Assembly: GCA_050084515.1 (NCBI GenBank)
Contig: CM114271.1
Coordinates: 9,362,001-9,426,000, forward strand
Origin: Blasia pusilla
Lineage: Eukaryota > Marchantiophyta > Marchantiopsida > Blasiales
Reading direction: 5' to 3'
Length of the DNA: 64,000 nt
Numbering within the stretch: the stretch's first letter is position 1; every line of letters begins with the position of its first letter. Below, piece by piece: positions 1-9,644 of the stretch. The notes below the pieces were generated by a model that saw only the letters and a list, made by a program, of their open reading frames with translations, did not search any database and had not been told where the DNA came from. Position numbers and translations under genes: made by a program.

Positions 1-2
1 AT

Positions 3-205
3 GTATCTCAACCACCAGGTTTTGAGACACCCGGATCAGAAGAGAAGGTGTGTTTACTACATCGAGCATTGTATGGGTTGAAGCAAGCCCCAAGGGTATG
101 GTATCAACGAATAGATATATTATTCCGAGAGAAGGGTCTCATCAAGATTCCGTCAAAAGAAAATTTGTATGTGTTTTGCGAAGATGGGATATAGATGTTG
201 ATATT
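3..205 (+). pseudogene. Ty1/copia reverse transcriptase, first part
   Basis: Read from base 3 the frame gives QPPGFE, then a long stretch with ALYGLKQAPRVWY, the signature block of copia-type reverse transcriptase upstream of the catalytic aspartates. One in-frame TAG lies near base 191. The frame is cut at base 205 by a solo LTR and resumes at 1213 in the same frame once the LTR and one copy of the 5-bp duplication are removed. The start of the element is outside the window. The enzyme would copy element RNA into DNA in a cytoplasmic particle; this copy is dead. Confidence 0.88.
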
Positions 206-1207
206 TTTCGCGCCCCTACTCTCCTTGAACGTCAATCTTTAGTGTTGCGGAAGCGTGCGTTCAATAGGTCACGAACTCATGGCCGATCTGCACCCAAACA
301 CGCACTCTCATTAGTCGGGTTTGGCCAACCGGCGTTCCAACCCACCGAGTCCTCAACTCGGCGTCTCATCAAGCTCAACCTTCCTTAGTTCCTAGCTTCC
401 AACACATGCCAAGTCCTTCAAGACTTGGAACGGACTTTCTAGTTAGTCCAAGTATTTGAAACGGCACTTGCGCGCCTAGCGATCCCAACTGTTCAATGGT
501 CCTCGGGTGAGTTCCAAACCGAGACCCAAGTAATTGAGTCGTGGGGTGGAATCCAAGAGGGATGTCTAAAATCGCCTCACTGGACTTGGTGCAGGTTTTC
601 CAACCCAACCCCCAAACTCGCGTTCTGTTCCATGCCCTTGAGCCGCCCCGCGGCGCCCAAAGTGGGGTTTGGGTTCCAAGCACTCTCGGAGACCTTCCCC
701 CTTACTAGTACTTCTGGGGTTCTCCAATAACCCTTCCCCTTTAGGAAAAGAGGGTCGGGCCCTTCATTGTGGCCCTCAACCCGACTCCACTTACAATCGT
801 TTTCGGATCGTATCTCAGCCATTGCTTATGTGTTTGCAGAGATCTTTGGTGCGTTTGGACCGGCTCTCCATAAGCTTTCCAATGCACCCTTATTTGCTCC
901 AAACGCATCTTGGCGCTAAAAGTTATGGCCATAAATACAGTCGGAAACTCTCAAACGCTAGTGGCGTTCCACATCTGGATCTTTCCTTTGGCAACCCACT
1001 TCCTAGACTCGACTTCTTTCAAGTCTCATTCCGTGTTTGGTCCAGGTTTCTCAGTCGCGACCATAACACCTGAAATGCGACTCCTCGCTCGCGTCTCGTC
1101 TCTTGTCTCCTCTTTGAGACAACTCCAACACGCAAACCATCTTAACGTGAGCCTGCTAATGTTCCGATGTTCCGTTTGGCACTTGTTTGGTCATGAGGGT
1201 CGCGACA
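206..1207 (-). repeat. Solo LTR of chromovirus family (1002 bp)
   Basis: Same sequence and same length (1002 bp) as the two LTRs of the complete chromovirus at 26374-27375 and 46369-47370. It is flanked by the 5-bp duplication ATATT (201-205 and 1208-1212). The first bases read TTTCGCG instead of TGTCGCG, a single change in the terminal TG; the end is intact (GGTCGCGACA). No internal retrotransposon sequence is present, so it is the product of LTR-LTR recombination. It interrupts the copia reverse transcriptase. Strand is set by comparison with the complete element, which is transcribed leftwards. Confidence 0.9.
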
Positions 1208-1212
1208 ATATT

Positions 1213-1669
1213 CTTGTATGTGGATGATCTGATCATCACAGGAGACCACATTAAGAAAATAGAGGAAATGAAGGGAGTGTTGAAATATGAGTTTGAAATG
1301 TCAAATTTAGGTCTTTTGCACTACTTTATAGGGCTGGAGATTTGGCAATAGTCAGATTCTATTATTCTCTCTCAGCAAAAGTATGCTAGAGAAATCTTGA
1401 AGGCATTCGGGATGATCGAGTGTACGGAAATTGTCTCGCCAATGGAGGTAGAGTTAAAAATCTTGATGGAGGATGTTTCACCATTGGTAGATGAAAAGTT
1501 GTACAAAAAGCTTGTAATCAGTTTGATATTTTTGTGTAACACTAGACCAGACATTAGCTTCGTTGTGGGAGTGTTGAGTAGGTTCTCAACTAAGCCTTGT
1601 GAGAACCATTCGAAGGTAGGGAGGCGTGTGTTGAAGTACATCAAAGGAATTATCGAGTACGGCATCACC
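1213..1669 (+). pseudogene. Ty1/copia reverse transcriptase, YVDD part
   Basis: Continues the frame of 3-205 directly into FLYVDDLIITG, the catalytic YVDD box of copia reverse transcriptase, followed by LGLLHYFIGLEI, SQQKYAREIL and TRPDISFVVGVLSRF, the usual thumb/connection blocks, up to LKYIKGIIEYGI. One in-frame stop (TAG near 1350). It is cut at 1669 by the left end of MULE-A; the element resumes, after a deletion of about 110 codons of RNase H, at about 14491. Confidence 0.9.
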
Positions 1670-1725
1670 GAGGTGCGGTAAGAGGAGAGGAAGAGAGGAG
1701 AGAGGAGAGAGGAGAGAGGAAACTA
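1670..1725 (+). repeat. MULE-A transposase-side terminal repeat
   Basis: GA-rich terminus with the core GAGAGGAAGAGAGGAGAG. The same sequence, inverted, ends copy B at about 60728-60781, and the 18-bp core is shared with the opposite, cargo-side ends (48137 onwards, 61846 onwards). Only the core and a few outer bases (G-GG...GGTA) are common to both ends, so the two terminal inverted repeats are short and unequal. Confidence 0.8.
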
Positions 1726-1728
1726 CCT

Positions 1729-2202
1729 TGTCATGACCATACGGATTATGTCGTAGAGTATGGTGTGCTAGTAGAGGCCATTCCTTATGTAGGACCGTAA
1801 TGGATTGGTAGAGATGCGATTCCATACATAGGGTTGGGAGTTACTCAGTTGGGGGTGACTTTCCTAGTAGGGCCCGCTCTTAGGTTGGAGGATATAAGGT
1901 GGCTTGCCCTCAAAGAACAGTCAGTTCTTTGAGTTGAGCCTATTGCGTTGGGAGTTAGCCTTGGTAGTGAGTAGAGCTCTTGGCTATGGCGTTTCCCGCA
2001 AGCTTCGACCTAGATTCTCCCATCGTGGAGTGGATTTGGCTCGATTGTATGTGATTGTAAACGTGTTTTATGACAGTAGGTCTTTCACGCATTTCAGTTG
2101 TGGTACACTTGTGTTTGTGGATACTCTCGTCTATGTTATGTATGTATGTGAGCATGGTATGTCAGCGATGTATGTTGTATGACGATGTGGATTCGCACGA
2201 CA
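1729..2202. repeat. Probable 474-bp solo LTR in MULE-A end
   Basis: Present in A but absent from the matching position of copy B, whose sequence reads straight through. The insert begins TGTCATGACC and ends CACGACA (TG...CA) and is flanked by the direct repeat ACCT (1725-1728 and 2203-2206). Size and ends fit a solo LTR. No coding sequence is recognised inside. The family is unknown and unlike the 1-kb LTRs elsewhere in the window. A 4-bp duplication is slightly shorter than the usual 5. Confidence 0.65.
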
Positions 2203-2535
2203 ACCTTCAACCGAAATAGATACTTTTTTTAAGAGAGTTTCCGTTGGGTTGAAGAGAGGAAACTTTTTGTGTCAATTTTTTTGTTCAGTTATTAAGCAGT
2301 CCCACCGTTTTTTTTTTCTCTTCCATATTTTGGCAACCCATCTGAGTCCGATCCGTTGCAAATTGCACAAAATATACAAAATTGAAAAATCAGTAGAATC
2401 ATAAGTGTGGAATCAATCACTTTTTCCATCCAAGGTCTGGAAACAATCTACCATTTGCCCTGGGCTGAATAGAGTTCAAGCAAAGTGAAGGTTCTTGAAA
2501 AATGAAAGTACAATCTAAAACCTCATTTTGCATCC
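2203..2535. other. 3' flank of MULE-A transposase
   Basis: Non-coding DNA between the element end and the transposase stop; the inverted counterpart is 60367-60727 in copy B. It holds one decayed palindrome (about 2333-2360) and T/GA-rich tracts. No gene seen. Confidence 0.6.
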
Positions 2536-5500
2536 TCAAAGTGGTTTGTTTAAAATACTTCGCACTTCTTTGAGGGACAGAATTGGTTGGTGGATTCCTA
2601 CTCCTACCTCCGACTCTCTTAAAACTACCAGCAACACATAGTACATGTGCTTACAAGGGAAATACCTTTTGCCACTTGTCTCTCTTTGGACAAAGTCATC
2701 ACATGAACATGTGGGAAAGCAACAGATGTGCACCACATACACCCCTGTGACACTTGAATTAACAGTGTTGTTCCTGACCCAATACATCCTTCCTATTCCA
2801 TTGCCACTCAAGACATCTTTCGTGGCGATGATCTCCATTTTTACCTCCCGAGTTGATGCAATTTGCTTTGCTCTCTCCACCGTTGGCCTACACATTCTGT
2901 TTCTCTTCACCCCATTTCTAGACTCAAACAGAAATAATGGATTGAGATCATCCACCTTCTCCGGGTACATGTTGACATCAAGCTTGGGTTGAATACGAAA
3001 TGCGAAGGTCTCTGTAATGCGAACATGCTCCGAACTTCCCCCGTCTACGAGTCTGAAACTGGCACTTGTAAGATTGTCCACTTCGTCTTGAGTGCAGTTC
3101 GTACCTGCGGCGATGGGCCAAATCGTGGGGGTATTCCCCGGAGCTCCAATGGCAGTCGGATAAGACTTTCGGAAAGCGCAAGATTCATTTGGGCAGAAGA
3201 AGTACTTCAATTGATCCCCGATCCTCGTGAAATGATCAAAGGTTTTGAGTCCCCAAAACCTGTGCAAAGGGTCGCCCATCCTTGTACTGATTCTTATTTA
3301 GGAAAGTGCCGCATGCTCTCCTAATGCCATCAGATCCTGCCCTACAGGTGAGTCCATCTTCTGGGTTGCTCTGAGATATATGCCACCGTTTTAGGTTGCA
3401 ATCCACCTCCATAACCGGAATCCCATATTGTTGAACCACCCCACCGACCGGATGTTGCGAACTCCCAGCAACGAAGGGCTTTTGAAATAAAACATTCACT
3501 GATTTTGGAGAAGTAACTCCATCACAGATTTGGGACGGGTCCGGGGTCCCTGAATACCTGGGCGGCATAATTTCCTCATCCAAATCAATCATCGGATTTG
3601 TTCCTCAATGTTGCCTCTTCACCTACCTGAAGTCAAGATACTTATCTGGTTTTCACGAGTCTCGCTCGGACTGCTCTACCACCATCTGTATGGGACGTCT
3701 TGAAACCCGCCCACGAATATCCCCACCAATGTGTACGTCTTGCTCGAGGGGAGTTCCAAGTACGCACCGGTTGAAGGCTTCCACATACATTTTTTCATCA
3801 CCAGATCTCACAACCCTCGACATACATTGACTCGAGATCGACGACCCCCTTCCTTTTGTTATGCCTTTTGTGAGGAAGATATGGGATGCTGCAGACTGTA
3901 GCATTGCTCTTGCCTGGTCTTGTTGGCATGCCTCCACAAGTGAAATTCGTTTGCATGCTTGTGACAACCTCCAAGAGGAATGAACACTTTCTGCTCCACT
4001 TGTGTTGGGGCAGAGGGCATTTTCATGAATGTTCAATCCCTGCAACGACGGCAATGTTAGAAGGGAACGAAAATAACTCAGCAGTCAAAGACATAAGCTA
4101 CCTGTCGGAACCAGACGGGTTGTAAGGCCGAGGAATCCCATGAACGACTCTGCGACCCGTCGGGTCCCGACGTGTTGCAACCCTAAACCCACCTACTGCA
4201 GCCCGTCGGATTCAAACGGTTTGCAAGGCCGAGGCATCCCATGAACGACTCTGCGACCCGTCGGTTTCCGTCGGGTTGCACACTCAGGTTGCACCAAATT
4301 CTGGATGCAACCCGTCGGGTTGCACACTCGGGCATCCCGTCGCATCCAACAGCTTGCTTGGTTTTTTCGGTCTGAAATCCCTATAGTTCCCACGCTTCTC
4401 AACTTTAGCTGCAACTTTACACACAATTCTCAGCATGAGCTTGACAAGACAAAATAGTGAACTCACCTGCCGCATGAAGTTTCCCCATTGTCTCATACGT
4501 ACAGTCCACCAACTCAACCAAGAGCACAACTCTTTGTACTTCCCCTCAATTGCATGCTTCCTCCACCACCCATGAAGTTCTTCTTGGCATTCCATGGCCT
4601 CGCTTTGTTTTTTGTCCTTGCATCGTTGGAGTAGAGTGACATGCTCTGTCCTCTTATTCTCCTTAATGCAAGATTTGGTGTACCGGGTCACAGATTGTTG
4701 CCAATGGAAAGCATCCGAACTTTCCCTCTCCGGCTGAACCTCCCCACCCCAGAACACTTCCCGGATAGCAATCCACCTAGGTTGTGCATTGTCCGCCATG
4801 AACCCATAAATTTCCGAAGGTGGCCTTTTGTTTTCCTTCACCACCTCCAATAAGAGTAACCAGCACATCTTCAAACGGCCAACGTCTTCTTGTTTTACTT
4901 CACAGACAAATATAGTTTTGAGTCCCTTCTCCACATGGTCATAAACATGAGCACCCATCGTCAACCATCCGTTCAGCACTCTAGAAAATATCAAAGCTTA
5001 CCCAGCTGCCGTAAAGATCTTCCCCTTCCCTCATTCGATCTATAAGATCGAGGCCACTCGACGGACCTATGGTTGACATTTTGAAGACATAGGCCCTAGA
5101 TCCCTCGCCTCCTTGGCCCATGAATTGCCATCTCTGAATGAATGGAAATCTAGAGTTGGCCTTGATTCTGGCGATGGCATCCATTTCGGCCGTCTTTCCA
5201 TCCAAAACTCGTATTTGATGCAGCAAATTCCGGAAGCATTCAGGATCAGCGAGAAATGCGAGATTTTCCCACAGTTGTTTCTCCTCAACCGATGTGATCT
5301 CGCCCTGTCTAGGGATTCCAAGCAATTGTTCACAAATTTGTGATGCCATTGTGAGCTTGATCACTCCGGGCTTTGAACCCAGAGAGTTTCTATAGACCTC
5401 GACAACTTTCTTCGCCACATCCTCCTTCATGTGTCTTTGAATTGCATCGGTCAGAGGATGAGTGTGGGAGCCAACATGAACTGCCAGCCTTGTGTACTCT

Positions 5501-6475
5501 GACGTGGAGCCCAAGTCGTGGACAATGAAAAATATGTATGCAAGACACGCTCCAACGCAGAAGGGCGATGCCTGACAATGAGGACATCGATGGCCTCCCG
5601 GCGGTATGGTGGCACCGACCTCGTATGGAGTTTCTGCATTGTTGGGGGGGAATTGCGACGTATTGACTCGCCCGTTGCGCTCTAGATACGGGCATGCTGG
5701 ACTTCTACACTCCAAGGCTCCCACGCATTGGCGGCGGGAGACAATCCAAGGACCGTCTGGAATTGAAGCACTAGTCCGTTGAAGCTTGCACCATCGATGA
5801 CAATCATACTTTCTGTCCAAACCCTTCACGCGTCCTCCATCTTTCTTTTGAGCAGGAGCAACAAGTGGAGGAAACTAAAAAATGCAATTACCATCGTACG
5901 TGGGTGGCAGCTCGTCGACAAGAATATGCTTGAACATTTTCAAGGCCAGAGACGAAAGCAAACTATTGCGTGATACTCGCAAGAGGAACGAGTAGGCGGA
6001 CAGAGGGCCGCGTTGGTGCCTGACAGATCCACTGAGATTGATAACATCCGGAATCTCTTCAGGAAGAACAACATTGATACGAGCGTGTGAAGTTGGAGTC
6101 GAAGCCGGATCTACTGAGTTAGGAGTTGCAAACGTAGAGCTCGGAGCACTAGGAAATTCTCCACCGTCTACTTGGGAAACATACAAATTCAAGGGTAGGG
6201 CGTAAACTCTGTATTGACCATTTGCTAGAGGTAGGAGATTCCATACTTTACGGTCTACAGTCACTAGCTGGACTGTCTCACCTATTATGTCTTCCATACC
6301 GTCCATCCTAACATCTTTGGATACAAAGATGGTTCCAATTTGGAGAAGAAATCGAACAGAGAGAAAAAATTTCATCCACTACTATGAAAGACTCACGAGC
6401 TTGCGGTCGAATGATTTCTCATTGAGGAAGGGCCGCCAGATGACTTCCACAAGTGAGCTTCACATAATTATCCAT
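2536..6475 (-). pseudogene. MULE transposase, copy A (broken)
   Basis: A Mutator-type transposase would cut and rejoin element ends in the nucleus. Reading leftwards from the ATG at 6475: an N-terminal region; a zinc-binding block with SRRQCVGALECRSPACPYL, a CPHC pair and HVGSHTHPL (WRKY/GCM1-like ligand pattern); the core with FMADNAQPRWIAIREVF and DAFHW, fitting a DDE aspartate and the following histidine block; an intron at 4040-4466 (donor GTGAGT, acceptor TTGCAG); a second exon from 4039; and a C-terminal SWIM finger of form CxC-x15-CxH (CSC...CKH) ending ILNKPL. Damage relative to copy B: an early TGA and a 1-bp shift near 6370-6420, a TAG near 5875, a 2-bp shift near 4985, and shifts near 3650 and 3280. 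Family call is firm; the first catalytic Asp was not placed. Confidence 0.82.
4085..4335. repeat. Palindrome cluster in MULE-A transposase intron
   Basis: Several half-sites of the CAACCCGTCGG / CCGACGGGTTG type (for example around 4099-4122, 4136-4180, 4197-4223, 4255-4280, 4308-4325), all inside the 427-bp intron 4040-4466. Same position as the cluster in copy B's intron (58470-58820). Confidence 0.8.
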
Positions 6476-6523
6476 TCCCAAAAATTTCGTACGGAAGGAG
6501 GGTGAGAATGAGAAAGAGAATTT

Positions 6524-6533
6524 TTAATTTATA
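6524..6533 (-). promoter_or_regulatory. TATA box of MULE-A transposase
   Basis: On the minus strand this reads TATAAATTAA, about 50 bp before the ATG at 6475. Copy B has TATAAATTGA (from 56224) about 100 bp before its ATG at 56324. Conservation of the box between decayed copies supports it as the core promoter of the transposase; the start point itself is not shown. Confidence 0.6.
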
Positions 6534-6589
6534 GTGAATAGGAAAACAGGTACTCCTGACAGATTTTTACTGACAAGATGAAGTTCGGT

Positions 6590-7370
6590 AGATGATATTG
6601 TCTGACACAATGGATCCCATTCTGTTGCAACAGATTCAATTCTGTTGCAATGTGTTACCAGATTTGGGAAGAAGAGACGTGGGTTGCGAAGCACACTTCA
6701 TTTTGTTGGAACCCGTCGGAGTCCTGGTAACTCAACAATTAACCCAAGCTAAGCAAAGCCTGCAACCCGTCGGCTTCGGACGGGTTGCACGCTTCTGCTT
6801 TACCTTCAAACGCAAACATGGTTGAAGCTGGCAACCCGTCGCTCTCCGACGACTTACTCGGATACCGCTCCTTCTTGCCCAAAGATGCCAGAGGTGTGCA
6901 AACCGTGTGTTCCCGACGAGTTCCGCGGGTGCCGCACCTATTTGCCCAAAGACGACAAGGCGTGCAACCCGTCGCCCTCTAAGGGGTTGCGCAAGTGCCT
7001 TGCCTTGTTTCGCTTACATGAAGAAAGCGTGCAACCTGTCGGACTCCGACGAGTTGCGCAGGAAGCCCGCGTTGTTAACCCTTGACGAGCGAAGCGTGCA
7101 ACCCAACGGTCTCCGACGGATTGCACGGGTACCTCCTGTTCTTGTCCGAAGACGCCAGAGGCGCGCAACATGTCGGTCTCCGACGGGTTGTGCGGGTACC
7201 TCGCGTTCTTGTCCGAAGACGGCGGAGGCGCTCAACCCGTCGATCTCCGACGGGTTGCTCGCGCACCTCGCATTATCTTCCCAGGACGGCGGAGGCGCGC
7301 AACCTGTCGGACTCCGACGGGTTGCCATTTTTCGCGTCCGGACTTCCATAACGGCCGGCACGTCGCCGTC
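6590..7370. repeat. Palindrome array in MULE-A divergent promoter region
   Basis: About a dozen palindromes of the CAACCCGTCGG/CCGACGGGTTG family spaced 50-70 bp apart between the two promoters, for example the near-perfect one at 7233-7257. The spacers are GC-rich and share phrases such as CTTGTCCGAAGACGGCGGAG, so part of the array arose by tandem duplication of a palindrome-plus-spacer unit. No gene is credible here: the many short overlapping reading frames are repeats of the same unit. Confidence 0.85.
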
Positions 7371-7414
7371 GAAACGACGACGGGACCCAACGGTCAGCCC
7401 AACGGCTAGAAAAG

Positions 7415-7423
7415 TATAAATAG
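7415..7423 (+). promoter_or_regulatory. TATA box of MULE-A cargo gene
   Basis: TATAAATAG, about 290 bp before the MTRKK start at 7706, directly after the palindrome array. In copy B the matching position is changed to a weaker A/T run (minus strand, about 55340-55355). It makes the promoter region bidirectional together with the transposase TATA at 6524-6533. Confidence 0.6.
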
Positions 7424-7705
7424 GGCAGAAATCGCTCATTTCCGGTTTCTCATTTCGGGATCTCCATTCCTCTCGGTCTCGCGCAGCAGCTGATCAGATG
7501 CCAAGGGGCGTTTCACACGACGAGTCATCGCGAGTCGATACGAGGGAACGAGAGCGAGACGGTTCGACCGAACGAGAGCGAGATGGTTCGACAAAACGAT
7601 CGCGAGCCCATTCGAGCTACCCATCAAGGCGACTCATCTCGACATCAGATAGGCGGCTGATCAAGCGATTCATCGTGGACATAGGTGGAGGCATTTCCGG
7701 GATAA

Positions 7706-8335
7706 ATGACGAGGAAAAAATCTCAAGCAAACAAGTCTGGGAGCTTCACTCCGAAGTCCATTAGGACTCCTGCGTCAGCATCTCCAAGGCCTTGTTCGAC
7801 AAATGAAATTAGGCAGCAAGAAATCGAGGAGTGGGAAAGGGAAGCGGAGATGCACAACCAAGAGCTTCTTGCGAGACGTGTTCAAGAGGTGCTCGATTGA
7901 CAGAACGCAGAGGCTGAGACGTCGCAGGCCTTGAAGAAAAGGATCGCCAACGAAAAGAGAGAAAAGAAGCGTCTGGACGCGTCGGTGAGGAGAGCAGAAT
8001 TGGCTAAAGCGAGGAGGGAAAAAGCGATAGCCATTGACGACAGCCCTGCCCGTCCAACCAAAAGTGTTGAGATGCGGGAAATGTCCCCGATGAAGTCCGG
8101 GGACACAATCAACATAGCGGAAACGCCAGAAGTTCAAATTACGGACGATGAGGTCATGAGGACCGCCAGCGTGGAGATGGTGGACATTGCCAAAGAAGCC
8201 GGAGAGCGGTCATTCTCGTCTCCAAGCCCGGAAGAAGACATCGACCTCTATCAGATCGACGAGTTCCCAGTCGATTTGCCAACAGCCGTCTCAGACAAGT
8301 TGGCTGGTCAAGAAACCGACCCAATTTTCGAGTGG
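7706..8335 (+). pseudogene. Cargo gene A exon 1, charged coiled coil
   Basis: Begins MTRKKSQA, then a basic Ser/Thr/Pro-rich stretch, then about 90 residues of Glu/Lys/Arg/Gln-rich helix (QQEIEEWEREAE, NEKREKKRLD, ARREKAIAI) typical of a coiled coil, then an acidic tail leading to DPIFEW. A TGA near 7900 breaks the helix; copy B has a lysine codon there. The donor is GTAAGA at 8336. No named domain recognised; a dimerisation or nuclear-localisation role is only a guess from composition. Confidence 0.7.
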
Positions 8336-8425
8336 GTAAGAGAGGATCTGGGTTTTTTGAATTATGTGAATTGCAATTCATTGGGAAATCAGTGTAGCTT
8401 ATTGATCTTGTCCCGGTCTTGACAG

Positions 8426-8899
8426 GTGGTAAAGCAGATGGCACTGATGGAGGGCCACAACGCCCCGAGGATTCCACTGTGCCGATTGCGGACAATGGAA
8501 TACGTCCGTGAAATTCAGTCCGACGAGGACATCGCGAAGCTTAAACAATCGGCGGCAATAGCATCCTACGTCGACAGCCTTCCTCCCTTCTATGTTCAGC
8601 CTTACGACGAGCATGGAACCCAAGCCCTAGTTACGGAGGAGGACTTGGATAAGCTCGACACATTCTGGAGGATGAGAGACCAGGATTTCAGAAGGCAAGT
8701 AGAGGGCACGGAATTCAGCTGGATGAGGAATCTGTATTTCTTCATCTGGGATGGAAATCACAGGTTCATGGCATGGACCAAGTTTGCAGAGGAGCGGCCC
8801 AACTCCTTGGAGGCACATTCTTGCGTGAAGGCAGTGGTCCTTCATCCATTCCCTCATCACATGGCGACGGTGGAGATGGCCATGCATGCCATGAACACG
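8426..8899 (+). pseudogene. Cargo gene A exon 2, ParB-like domain
   Basis: Open throughout its length (about 158 codons). Starts after the acceptor GACAG and ends MHAMNT before GTAAGT. The pattern fits a ParB/Srx-type fold: RIPLCRLRTMEYVREIQ (as in 'I.L..L......R.i'), a helical DIAKLKQSA block, FYVQPYDEHG, and the hallmark FFIWDGNHRFMAW, matching the GxxR/DGNHR nucleotide-binding box of ParB N-terminal domains. In bacteria and phages this domain is often fused to amino-DNA-methyltransferases, which is what the following exons encode. An unusual insert of about 45 residues separates the two halves. No profile search could be run. Confidence 0.6.
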
Positions 8900-8914
8900 T
8901 AAGTATCTTCTTGA

Positions 8915-9625
8915 TGCAAACTGTCGGACTCCGACAAGTTGTTTGGGTCGGCACTGTTGTTGGGATGCTTTTGGCCAAACGCAACTCGTCGGACTCCAAC
9001 GAGTTGCTCGATTGATGAATGGGTTAGGTTATTTTTTGCCAAAAGCAACTCGTCGGACTCCGACGAGTTGTTCGACTGACCACAAGTTTAGTAAGTTTTT
9101 GGCCCAAAGCAACCCGTCAGAGTCCGACGGGTTGCTCGACTCGCCGTCTTTTCAGGATGTTTTTTGAAGAAAGCAACTCGTCGGACTCCGACGAGTTGTT
9201 CGACTGACCACAGGTTTAGTATGTTTTTGGCCCAAAGCAACCCGTTGGAGTCTGACGGGTTGCTTGACTCGAAACTGTTTGGAGGTTTTTTTTTATGTTT
9301 TTGGCCGAAAGCAACTTGTCGGAGTCGGATGGGTTGTCTTCGGAAGTTGGTTTAGCAAATTTCGCGTCAAATTCCAAGTTTCCATTCAATTGTGAAACCT
9401 ATCGGACTTCGACGGGTTGCTATGTTCACGTTTGATACGGAATATCTGACAACCCGTCAGAGTCCGACGGGTTGAAACCAGGCATTCACAAATGTGAATG
9501 CAATCCGTCGAACTCCGACGGGTTGCATCATTTAGCTCGTTGCTAGAATCCGACCTTGAGGTGTGATGACCCGTCGGAGTCCGACGGGTTGTAGGAACCC
9601 ATGTAACTTACAAATTTTCTGACGG
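8915..9625. repeat. Palindrome array in cargo gene A intron 2
   Basis: About eleven palindromes with 35-50 bp spacers across the intron 8900-9644. Several are perfect, for example 9046-9070 (CAACTCGTCGGA, central C, then its complement) and 9569-9589. The CAACTCG/CGAGTTG variant with both arms changed recurs at about 8985, 9046 and 9176 and again in the same intron of copy B (53757 onwards), so it is specific to this intron. Confidence 0.88.
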
Positions 9626-9644
9626 GTTGAGTTTGGATGTGCAG

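Noticed and set aside
375-1227. Overlapping frames on both strands within 206-1207 (repeated at 26400-27400 and 46370-47400)
   Set aside because: They lie wholly inside the 1002-bp LTR, recur in all copies without codon-level conservation, and have no family signature.
6785-7420. Several overlapping open frames on both strands (70-170 codons)
   Set aside because: They are translations of the palindrome-plus-spacer repeat; the same short peptide recurs every 60-70 bp in all frames and none is conserved in copy B.
8915-9625. CRISPR-like array (regular repeats with spacers)
   Set aside because: The repeats are imperfect palindromes with related spacers in a eukaryotic intron; spacers are not unique and there are no Cas genes.
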